This document shows, one piece after another, positions 57,358-64,000 of a DNA stretch of 64,000 bases; position 1 is the stretch's first letter, and each line of letters starts with the position of its first letter. The notes below the pieces were generated by a model, which saw nothing but the letters and a program-made list of their open reading frames with translations, did no database searches and was not told the origin of the DNA. The DNA is from Pseudomonas sp. gcc21 (GTDB lineage Bacteria; Pseudomonadota; Gammaproteobacteria; Pseudomonadales; Pseudomonadaceae), in contig NZ_CP051625.1 in assembly GCF_012844345.1 (NCBI RefSeq), positions 1,984,001 to 2,048,000 of the forward strand. The letters run 5' to 3'. The translations under genes and the position numbers were made by a program.

Positions 57358-57779
57358 TCGGACGTAGCCGTCCGCTGGTTTTCCGCATCCAGACTCAACG
57401 CACAGCCCTGCATCGGGCCGCTACCTGTTGCGGTCAACCGATAGGGAGTGCCTGCGACAAAGGCGTGGGAAAAATGCTCGGCCTGGGCGGGGCTCCATTG
57501 TCCGAAAGCCGATTTGAGCGCAGCGGTGCCGGTGATATTGGTCGTTGGATAGGCAAGCGAGCGCTGAAAACGGCCTTCTACCACCGCCGCTAATGAAACC
57601 AGATCGGCCGCCGCGGTCTTGGCACGGCTCTTCTTTATATAGCCCTGGTATGAAGGCAGCGCGATGGACGCGAGAATGCCGACAATCACAATGACGATCA
57701 GCAGTTCCATCAAGGTGAAACCGCGAGCGCCGGACCGGCGAATTCGTAGCTTGTGTTCGCAAAAAAAACTCGAACGCAT
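57336..57779 (-). CDS. PilE-like minor pilin, first gene of the second pilin operon
   Basis: A 147-residue type IV pilin-like protein. A long leader (MRSSFFCEHKLRIRRSGARG) precedes FTLMELLIVIVIVGILASIA with Glu5. The motif YQGYIKKSRAKTAAADLVSLAAVVEGRFQR is that of PilE/ComP-like minor pilins, and two Cys near the end (GCALSL, SECGFTSW) form the usual loop. The start at 57779 has GGAG eight bases upstream. It heads the operon of five pilin-type genes on the minus strand. The upstream gap 57780-58159 has no gene and no promoter I can recognise. Confidence 0.82.
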   Translation of the reverse strand: MRSSFFCEHKLRIRRSGARGFTLMELLIVIVIVGILASIALPSYQGYIKKSRAKTAAADLVSLAAVVEGRFQRSLAYPTTNITGTAALKSAFGQWSPAQAEHFSHAFVAGTPYRLTATGSGPMQGCALSLDAENQRTATSECGFTSW

Positions 57780-58116
57780 ACATAAGCTCCGATTGGGTAG
57801 AGGAAACACGATCAACAATCGGGACACGCCGGCACTCACTCGAAGCCGCAGCAACCCTGATCAACCTGGACCGTTCTTGAGCGTTGTTAGGGTTGTGACA
57901 ACGGAAGGGGCCAAAGGGTCGTTGTGCATTTGGTGGGTTGGCGAAGCACCTGGGGCGAATCGTGACCGCTTGATTTTACCGGAGCGGCACAACCGGGCCG
58001 TTCCGATCAGCTTGAATTTCTGAGGTGGAGAGAATTCATCCCGCTTGACCTCGTGCGACGTCTGAACGCGGGATCACGAGCTATTACTGCGTAGAGCCGA
58101 AGGGGAAACAACCGAA

Positions 58117-58139
58117 GCTCGGAGAGAAACCTTCCGAGC
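58117..58139 (-). terminator. Hairpin downstream of the NylB-like gene
   Basis: GCTCGGA, nine bases, TCCGAGC about 20 bases after the stop at 58160; the following T-rich run is weak on the minus strand. Confidence 0.45.
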
Positions 58140-58159
58140 GTCGATCATTGCAGTGGAAA

Positions 58160-59473
58160 TCAGTCTGGGTTTGGGCGCAACAAGTCCGCCAGCGCTTCCA
58201 TTGCGGCAATGGTGGCGGGCATCGTTTCCGCACTGGTTGCGACCGGGTGCGAAGACAACCGCACCATGACCATACCGACTGCAGGGTTAATGTGAATCAT
58301 CTGGCCATGCACACCCAGCGCCTCGAACGCACCATCGTCGTTATGGCTGATCCACCACTGGTTGCGATAGGAATAGCCGGGCTGGAAGTCCCGCCCTGCG
58401 GCCTTGAATGCTTCGCGGTCGCCGCCTTTGCGGATCGTCTGTATCACCGCGGGGCTGACCACTTGCTGCCCGTTGAATTCTCCGTTCAGGCGCACCATCT
58501 CCGCGAAGCGGGCCAGGTCACGTAGCGTGACGTTGAAGCCAGCGCCCGCCCACTCTGTCCCCTTGGAATCGAGCAGCATGTAACCGTCCTGCTCCGCACC
58601 CAGCTTGCTCCAGATGCGCTGCTCGATCAGCGCAGCCGTGGACAGACCGGTAACGCGTCTAAGAATCCAACCCAGGGTTTCAGTATGCGTAGTGCGATAG
58701 CGAAAGGCCGTGCCGTGCTCATCTACACCTGCCCCAATGGTCGGCAGATAGCTGTACAGGTCTTTGGCACCGGTGTAGTCATGAGGTTGCGGACTCATCC
58801 CAGCAGCGCGTGAATACTTGGCGACATCAGACGTGCGATCAGCGTAGATCTCGCTGTAATTAATGTCCGCCGTCATGTTCAGCACCTGCTGAACCGTAGC
58901 GCCCTTCCAGCCGCTTGGCTCCAGCTCCGGAAGGTAATCGGTAACCAATGCCTGCGGATCCAGCTTCCCTTCTTCAATCAGCTGCGTAGCCAGCAGGCCT
59001 ACCACCGATTTGGTCACCGACCAGAGAATATGCGGCTCATCCTGCGGCACGCCGGCCTGATACTGCTCGAACAGCACCTTGCCGTGCTGCATGATCAGCA
59101 CGCCATCGACATAGGTTGAATCCAGATATTGGGCGAAGCTCATTGGCTTGCCGTCAGGACCTGCGAAAGTCAGATCAGCGATCTGCTGTTCCCGGCCCTC
59201 AAGGCGCGGCAAAACGTACACGCCCTCATTAGCACGCGCCACCCTCCGCGACGGAAACAGCTCGCGCGCATGATGAAAACTCCACCGCGGGTTGGGATAG
59301 GGCCGCATGAAACCGGCGTGAGTAATCTGCTTCTCCGCCGGCGGCGGAAACCCCTCCATCAACTGCAATCGATCGGTACGCACCGACTCAGGATCAGGCA
59401 GCTCAACGGCGGGAACCTGCGCGGACGAAAGGACAATAGCCAAAGTCACCCCCAGTATTTTTGTTGTGTTCAT
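58160..59473 (-). CDS. Exported serine hydrolase, 6-aminohexanoate-dimer-hydrolase (NylB)-like
   Basis: A 437-residue protein of the class C beta-lactamase/DD-peptidase fold. A signal peptide (VTLAIVLSSAQVPAVE) is followed by the nucleophile motif SVTK (Ser152, Lys155). NYSEIYADRTSDVAKYSRAAG (in pieces) matches the loop that carries Tyr170 in the nylon-oligomer hydrolase NylB; here Tyr210 lies 58 residues after the Ser, the same distance as in NylB (112 to 170). FRYRTTHTETLGW supplies the third catalytic Tyr (Tyr259), and HGQMIHINP the C-terminal box. Family members are carboxylesterases, some with amidase activity on short nylon oligomers. The natural substrate is unknown. It is flanked by two pilin loci and unrelated to them by sequence. 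Confidence 0.85.
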   Translation of the reverse strand: MNTTKILGVTLAIVLSSAQVPAVELPDPESVRTDRLQLMEGFPPPAEKQITHAGFMRPYPNPRWSFHHARELFPSRRVARANEGVYVLPRLEGREQQIADLTFAGPDGKPMSFAQYLDSTYVDGVLIMQHGKVLFEQYQAGVPQDEPHILWSVTKSVVGLLATQLIEEGKLDPQALVTDYLPELEPSGWKGATVQQVLNMTADINYSEIYADRTSDVAKYSRAAGMSPQPHDYTGAKDLYSYLPTIGAGVDEHGTAFRYRTTHTETLGWILRRVTGLSTAALIEQRIWSKLGAEQDGYMLLDSKGTEWAGAGFNVTLRDLARFAEMVRLNGEFNGQQVVSPAVIQTIRKGGDREAFKAAGRDFQPGYSYRNQWWISHNDDGAFEALGVHGQMIHINPAVGMVMVRLSSHPVATSAETMPATIAAMEALADLLRPNPD

Positions 59474-59647
59474 GACCTAAGCACTCAGGCTTGTTTTGTA
59501 ATGGTTTGAGACTAAACAAGCGGGGGCGATAGTGCCAATGGGGTTAGCGTCGATTGGCGAGGTGAATGATTAGGGATCAGGGTTGCGGCTAAGGCCGGTT
59601 CTCGACGATGGCAAACTCCTTTCGTGGTTCCTTTTCGTTCCTTAAAA

Positions 59648-59659
59648 ATGACCGGTCAT
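59648..59659. promoter_or_regulatory. 12-base palindrome upstream of fimU
   Basis: ATGACCGGTCAT, a perfect palindrome about 65 bases before the minor-pilin operon start. A possible operator; the regulator is not identifiable. Confidence 0.3.
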
Positions 59660-59723
59660 CGCGCCAGACGAGACCTTGTGAAACTGACCGCATATAGTCC
59701 AACCACTGCAAGGAGGCCAAAGT

Positions 59724-60203
59724 ATGTTTCGTATTAAGGGATTCACGTTAATAGAACTGATGGTTGTAGTGGCGCTAGTCGCCATCATTGCAACCATAGC
59801 GGTTCCCAGCTTCGGCATACTAATAAGCGACAACCGTGCCGAGTCACAAGCCGAAGAACTCAACTCTCTTCTTCAGTATGCCCGCAGCGAAGCAGTGATC
59901 CGTAAGGTTACTTCCACAGTCGCGATTGATACTGGCACAGCCGAGATCACAGTTTCCGCAAACGGGCAGCCGCTGCGCAGCTCTGTTTTGAGCCTCGGCA
60001 ATGTCGTCTTCGCTACCACTGCGACTACGCTCAGCTACCACCCCAACGGTACAGCCAGCACACCAAGCTTCCGCGCGATATTTTGTAGCGACAACAAAGC
60101 CGCTACGGGCCGGCTGCTTACAGTCTCAGCCAGCGGCGCCACCAAGCTGCATCATAAAGGAAAGAAGCCGGACGGTAGCGCACTAGGGAGCTGTTCCATA
60201 TGA
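59724..60203 (+). CDS. fimU: Minor pilin FimU/FimT
   Basis: A 159-residue GspH/FimT-family minor pilin. The short leader MFRIKG precedes FTLIELMVVVALVAIIATIA with Glu5; the helix then shows SEAVIRKVTSTVAI typical of FimU. Two Cys (FCSDNK, GSCSI) may form a disulfide. First gene of fimU-pilV-pilW-pilX-pilY1; AAGGAGG is its Shine-Dalgarno. Minor pilins of this set prime pilus assembly and carry the PilY1 adhesin. Confidence 0.9.
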   Translation: MFRIKGFTLIELMVVVALVAIIATIAVPSFGILISDNRAESQAEELNSLLQYARSEAVIRKVTSTVAIDTGTAEITVSANGQPLRSSVLSLGNVVFATTATTLSYHPNGTASTPSFRAIFCSDNKAATGRLLTVSASGATKLHHKGKKPDGSALGSCSI

Positions 60204-60718
60204 GAAGCATGAAATGTAGTGGTTTCAGCCTGCTGGAAGTTTTGGTCACCGTTCTTCTAACGGCCATTGGCATTCTCGGCATGGTCGCGATGCAAGGTAA
60301 AGCGATCCAATACACGCAGGACTCTGTCGAGCGTACTCATGCGGTAATGCTCGCCAACGAGCTGATGGAAATAATACGTTCCACTCCTAGTAGCCTTCAG
60401 CCCAACGCAGCTGACTCCCCACTGTTCGACTCGCTCCCCGCTGGCGCTACAGATAACTGTCTTGTAATCGACGATGCATTGCTCGAAACGCAGGTAGCAT
60501 GCTGGGCATCCAGGGTTCGGATGCTTTTACCCGATGCAGACCAAGCATCCGACGCGTTCGTCGCATGCACCTCAACCACTCCCGGCACATGCGACGATGA
60601 TGGCGCTGCGATTGAAATCCGATTGGCGTGGAGCGCTGCTGGCGAAGGTTGCCTGGACGCAGCCGCAGAAAGTCTAGATGACACACTGTGCACCTACACG
60701 TTCAGGAGCCAGATATGA
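60200..60718 (+). CDS. pilV: Minor pilin PilV
   Basis: A 172-residue minor pilin. The leader MRSMKCSG precedes FSLLEVLVTVLLTAIGILGMVAMQ with Glu5, followed by ERTHAVMLANELMEIIRS, the PilV signature. Six Cys follow. Four-base overlap with fimU and with pilW. Confidence 0.9.
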   Translation: MRSMKCSGFSLLEVLVTVLLTAIGILGMVAMQGKAIQYTQDSVERTHAVMLANELMEIIRSTPSSLQPNAADSPLFDSLPAGATDNCLVIDDALLETQVACWASRVRMLLPDADQASDAFVACTSTTPGTCDDDGAAIEIRLAWSAAGEGCLDAAAESLDDTLCTYTFRSQI

Positions 60719-61482
60719 AAAAAACTAGCCCTTTGAACATCCGCCAACAGGGTTTGTCCCTGATCGAACTGATGGTCGCGCTTTTACTGAGCACGCTACT
60801 GATCCTGGGAATCACGCAGTTGTACATAGACAACAAACGTAACTACGTATTCCAGCAAGGACAATCGGATAACATCGAAAACGCGCGCTACACACTAATG
60901 CTGTTTGAAGAAGAACTCTACAGGACTGGTTACAGGAGCCGTCCCGATGACAGCTACGAGAATGTGTTTCGTGCGGCCAGCACTGATAACTGTACCTTCA
61001 AGGCAGGAGAAGTCATTACGTTTGATGGCGAAAATCAACTGTTGTGCCTTCGCTATCAGCCCAACCTTAAAACAACTAGATCTTGTGATGGTACTACTTT
61101 GACCGGCGGCAACGAGCCCTACGACGTCAACGTCTCCCCGGTTATTACTGAGATCCAAATTCTCGACAATTCTTTGCGATGTAACGGCGTGCCGCTAGTC
61201 GACAACCTTGTTGACATAAAATTGCTATTCGGCACCAGCGACGATACCGCACGGGAAACCCAGGAGTTCAAAACAGCTCCGGCGGCTACAGACCGCATAC
61301 GCTCAGTTCGCTACGCAGCATTGTTAAAAAGCCGATCCCAGAATCTAGCTGACGCCAACTCCAGCACTGCCTATCAGGCCTGGCGCAGTAAGTGGTATGG
61401 AGAGTCGAATGCTACAACTCCCGATCGCGCTCTTTATCTTACGACTGAAAGCACCCTTGCGCTCAGGAACCTCTCACGATGA
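60715..61482 (+). CDS. pilW: Minor pilin PilW
   Basis: A 255-residue minor pilin. The leader ends NIRQQG, then LSLIELMVALLLSTLLILGIT with Glu5; FQQGQSDNIENARYTLMLFEEELYRTGYRS (in pieces) is characteristic of PilW. The start at 60715 overlaps the pilV stop. Unlike the PilW-like protein at 55844, this one keeps Glu5. Confidence 0.92.
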   Translation: MKKTSPLNIRQQGLSLIELMVALLLSTLLILGITQLYIDNKRNYVFQQGQSDNIENARYTLMLFEEELYRTGYRSRPDDSYENVFRAASTDNCTFKAGEVITFDGENQLLCLRYQPNLKTTRSCDGTTLTGGNEPYDVNVSPVITEIQILDNSLRCNGVPLVDNLVDIKLLFGTSDDTARETQEFKTAPAATDRIRSVRYAALLKSRSQNLADANSSTAYQAWRSKWYGESNATTPDRALYLTTESTLALRNLSR

Positions 61483-62066
61483 ATAACTCCACCTCAAACC
61501 ACGCCGCCCATAAAAACCAGCGCGGTGCGACATTGCTTATCGCGCTCGTTTTCCTTTTGATTCTGACGACCTTGGCGATTACGAACATGAGAGAAGTTTC
61601 TCTTGAATCGCGTATCACCGGAAACCTGATTGACCAGAAGCAGCTATTCAATGCCTCGGAAGCCGGCCTGAAAGACGGTGAGTACAGGACGATCGGCACC
61701 CTGGTAAAAATACCTGGAAAATATAGTTTCGAAGCTGCTCTCCGCCCGGTGAACGCCACCAATAGCTGCGGTACGAAATTCGTGGATGTCTGTGTCCTCA
61801 ACCAAGCTCCTCAATATACCCAAAGCTTCGATGAGAACGACCCGGTAAAGGCCTATGCACCGGATGACGTCACGGATTTCAGCGAGGATATCAGCTGGTA
61901 CGCCATTCCCACTCCTGGTGGCGCAGCCCAAGGTGAAAACGAAAACCCCGAATATGGAAACATGGCAATGGGCATCGGCATCTTCCGTTATGAGATAAAT
62001 AGTCGCGCAAGCAGCGACTACGGCGAGGTACGCCTTCGTTCAACCGTTTCGCGTGTCTATAACTAA
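61479..62066 (+). CDS. pilX: Minor pilin PilX
   Basis: A 195-residue minor pilin. The leader ends HKNQRG, then ATLLIALVFLLILTTLAITNM; position 5 is Ile, the natural absence of Glu5 in PilX. ESRITGNLIDQKQLFNASEAGLKDGEY (in pieces) is the usual start of the body. It overlaps pilW by four bases and is followed 16 bases later by pilY1. Confidence 0.92.
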   Translation: MNNSTSNHAAHKNQRGATLLIALVFLLILTTLAITNMREVSLESRITGNLIDQKQLFNASEAGLKDGEYRTIGTLVKIPGKYSFEAALRPVNATNSCGTKFVDVCVLNQAPQYTQSFDENDPVKAYAPDDVTDFSEDISWYAIPTPGGAAQGENENPEYGNMAMGIGIFRYEINSRASSDYGEVRLRSTVSRVYN

Positions 62067-62082
62067 GCCAGGACGGCCAACC

Positions 62083-64000
62083 ATGAACATTTTAACTAAT
62101 ACGGGCAGAACTTTTTATAGCGCAGGTGTTTTCGCTCTATGCTTTCACGCTGCAGGCTCTCATGCCTCAAACCTGGATATCAGCCAAAGCCCGCTCATGC
62201 TGGTAGACTCGGTAGCGCCGAACCTAATATTCACGCTTGATGATTCTGGAAGCATGGAGTTCGCTTACGCCCCAGACGGCTTAAGTGATAAAAACTTCAA
62301 AGTCAATGGAGTTACAGTTTGCCCCGACGACTCTAACGGATGTCGCGGCACTCGCAGAGCTAAATCGTCAGACTTTAATCCGATTTATTACAACCCTGAT
62401 GTTGATTATATCATTCCAAAAAAGGCAGATGGCTCCAGCTATAGCACCTCTTTTACGTCGGCCCCATGGAACGGATTTACCGGATATAATAAAACTAATC
62501 TTTCTAATAACTACATGCCGGTTTGGAACAATGATTGGAGCGGTGGGACTAAATGGGCGAAGCATCCAATCAACTCAGGATTCAATGATCGCGATAAAGG
62601 AGCAAAAGCATATTACTATGTATACGACGAATCACTGAATAACTGCTCCGGGGTCAAACACGACGATAGGTGCTATAGGAAAGAAGAACCAGACACTAGC
62701 GATGAAAAACAAAATTTCGCTAACTGGTATTCATTTTACCGAACCCGCGGTCTGGCCACGCTGAGCGCAGCCCATTTAGCGTTTTACGAATTGCCTTCAT
62801 CCGTACGATTCAGTTGGCAGCGCATCAATCAAAGTAACAGCCCTCTCAGCACAAACTTTTCGGTTTACAGTAGCGATCACAAAACAGATTTTTTTAAATG
62901 GATGAAAGACAATAGCTCTTTTAACGGCAGCACCCCCCTTCGCAGAGCAATGAAGCGCGCTGGCGTATTTCTCACCAGCGACAAAGCTTGGCAGAACGAA
63001 ATTGGATCGGGAAATAGCGGAAAGTATTCTTGTCGACCCGCCTATCACGTAATGATGGCAGATGGTATCTGGAACGGCAGCACACCCTCCGACCCTTCCC
63101 CATATAAGCATGACGATAAATCATGGAACACTCCCGACGGAACCAGCTATTCTCCGAAAGCTCCTTATGAAAGCGACGATGACGACACGCTCGCTGATTT
63201 GGCAATGCATTATTGGGCTACAGATCTCCACTCGATTGATAACAACGTAAAACCATTTACTAAATATAAAAGCACTAACCAAGACACCGAATACTGGGAT
63301 CCCAGAAACAACCCCGCCACATGGCAAAACATGGTCAACTTTACTGTCGGCCTTGGACTAACAACCTCATTAGTTGAGACCAACTTAGAATGGGAAACGG
63401 GCAAAGGAACTTTTGACAGTTCAGGCTATAAAAATATCGCAAGTGGAAGCGAAGATTGGCCTAGTGTCTCGTCGAATAACGGTAAAGTATATGATCTTTG
63501 GCACGCGGCAATAAACTCACGCGGCGAGTTCTTCAGCGCCGACAGCCCTGAAACCTTGGTGCAATCCTTCAAAGACATCCTCAATAGGATCGCCGAGCGC
63601 ACTTCGACTGCCGCAGCCGCAGGCTCCACCACCTCCGTAAGCGCTGACGACCCGGATGATCCTTACAATCTGACCATCCTAAACCGTGCTTTCTTTCCAG
63701 AATATAACAGTGAAGACTGGTCAGGTGATGTCAAGCGTTATGACATCAAACGTCTGCCTAACGGCGGCTCGAAGCGCGAACTAATATGGTCTGCCAAGAG
63801 CCTACTGACGAGCTCCGAAAACCGGAATGTTAAAATCGCTGGGGGGGATGCGGACAGCGGTCTCAGAGACTTTTCTTACGACAACCTGGGCGATGAGGTG
63901 CAATCGATTTTCGATATGAATCCAGATGCCTCCGGAGTGGTTACCGATAATAAGGGTTCCAACCGAGTTCGTTACCTACGCGGAGCCCGCGATGCCGAGG
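62083..64000 (+). CDS. pilY1: Type IV pilus tip adhesin PilY1 (partial, N-terminal)
   Basis: The first 639 codons of PilY1; the frame stays open to the window edge. A signal peptide (VFALCFHAAGSHA-SN) is followed by LDISQSPLMLVDSVAPNLIF and a von Willebrand A domain whose metal site DxSxS is Asp53-Ser55-Ser57 (TLDDSGSM). WYSFYRTRGLATLSAAHLAF, GSTPLRRAMKRAG and FKDILNRIAERTSTAAAAG are PilY1 hallmarks. The C-terminal calcium-binding beta-propeller lies beyond the window. PilY1 promotes extension, adhesion and surface sensing. The coding sequence is clearly more A/T-rich than the core genes, which suggests transfer or relaxed selection. The start at 62083 follows GGACGG. Confidence 0.92.
   Translation, partial: MNILTNTGRTFYSAGVFALCFHAAGSHASNLDISQSPLMLVDSVAPNLIFTLDDSGSMEFAYAPDGLSDKNFKVNGVTVCPDDSNGCRGTRRAKSSDFNPIYYNPDVDYIIPKKADGSSYSTSFTSAPWNGFTGYNKTNLSNNYMPVWNNDWSGGTKWAKHPINSGFNDRDKGAKAYYYVYDESLNNCSGVKHDDRCYRKEEPDTSDEKQNFANWYSFYRTRGLATLSAAHLAFYELPSSVRFSWQRINQSNSPLSTNFSVYSSDHKTDFFKWMKDNSSFNGSTPLRRAMKRAGVFLTSDKAWQNEIGSGNSGKYSCRPAYHVMMADGIWNGSTPSDPSPYKHDDKSWNTPDGTSYSPKAPYESDDDDTLADLAMHYWATDLHSIDNNVKPFTKYKSTNQDTEYWDPRNNPATWQNMVNFTVGLGLTTSLVETNLEWETGKGTFDSSGYKNIASGSEDWPSVSSNNGKVYDLWHAAINSRGEFFSADSPETLVQSFKDILNRIAERTSTAAAAGSTTSVSADDPDDPYNLTILNRAFFPEYNSEDWSGDVKRYDIKRLPNGGSKRELIWSAKSLLTSSENRNVKIAGGDADSGLRDFSYDNLGDEVQSIFDMNPDASGVVTDNKGSNRVRYLRGARDAE

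Overview
The window looks like a chromosomal segment of a Pseudomonas-type gammaproteobacterium, most likely of the Halopseudomonas (Pseudomonas pertucinogena) lineage. The reasons are the pseudomonad gene order pilA-pilB-pilC-pilD-coaE-yacG followed by ispH-fkpB-lspA-ileS-ribF-murJ-rpsT-proB-obgE-rpmA-rplU-ispB, RpoN-type control of pilA, and secreted type IIa polyester (PET) hydrolases of the kind known from that lineage. The genus is an inference; the gene order and protein motifs are seen directly. No rRNA, tRNA, CRISPR array or prophage was recognised.

Layout. 0-3.3 kb: two tandem, secreted, PETase-like polyester hydrolases on the minus strand (the downstream copy is cut by the window edge), sharing a palindromic upstream element and a leader hairpin, next to a Tat-exported PhoX/DUF839 protein. 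3.4-6.6 kb: an Aer-like PAS chemoreceptor, a zinc alcohol dehydrogenase and a small exported SmpA-like protein. 6.7-12 kb: an accessory island with a MntA-HepT toxin-antitoxin pair, two damaged REP-associated tyrosine transposase (RAYT) copies flanking a self-inhibited Fic AMP-transferase gene, a GFA-type zinc protein, an IS4 transposase remnant, and six same-orientation copies of a short motif marking the segment borders. 12-32.6 kb: conserved core (type IV pilus assembly, CoA, isoprenoid, lipoprotein, riboflavin, peptidoglycan, proline and ribosome genes), interrupted by small palindromic repeats. 32.7-35.2 kb: purine permease and TrmA.

35.2-42.9 kb: a p-cresol/4-alkylphenol catabolic cluster pchA-pchC-pchX-pchF with a divergent XylR/DmpR-type sigma54 activator and a XylB-like aryl-alcohol dehydrogenase. 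A periplasmic flavocytochrome hydroxylates the methyl (alkyl) group, the alcohol is oxidised to the aldehyde and PchA oxidises that to the acid. 43-53.6 kb: envelope and stress genes (FMN reductase, unknown secreted protein, EmrE-type exporter, TorF-like porin, VOC protein, MscL, a lipoprotein/beta-barrel pair, a PQQ-type sugar dehydrogenase lipoprotein).

53.7-64 kb: two separate minor-pilin loci flank a NylB-like serine hydrolase. The first (minus strand) is a five-gene operon of four pilin-like proteins and a 713-residue PilX/GspK-like protein with a large beta-rich, cysteine-rich body. The second (plus strand) is the canonical fimU-pilV-pilW-pilX-pilY1 set, with pilY1 running off the window. 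The most notable items are the tandem polyester hydrolases with their shared control region and the second minor-pilin operon with its unusual large pilin.
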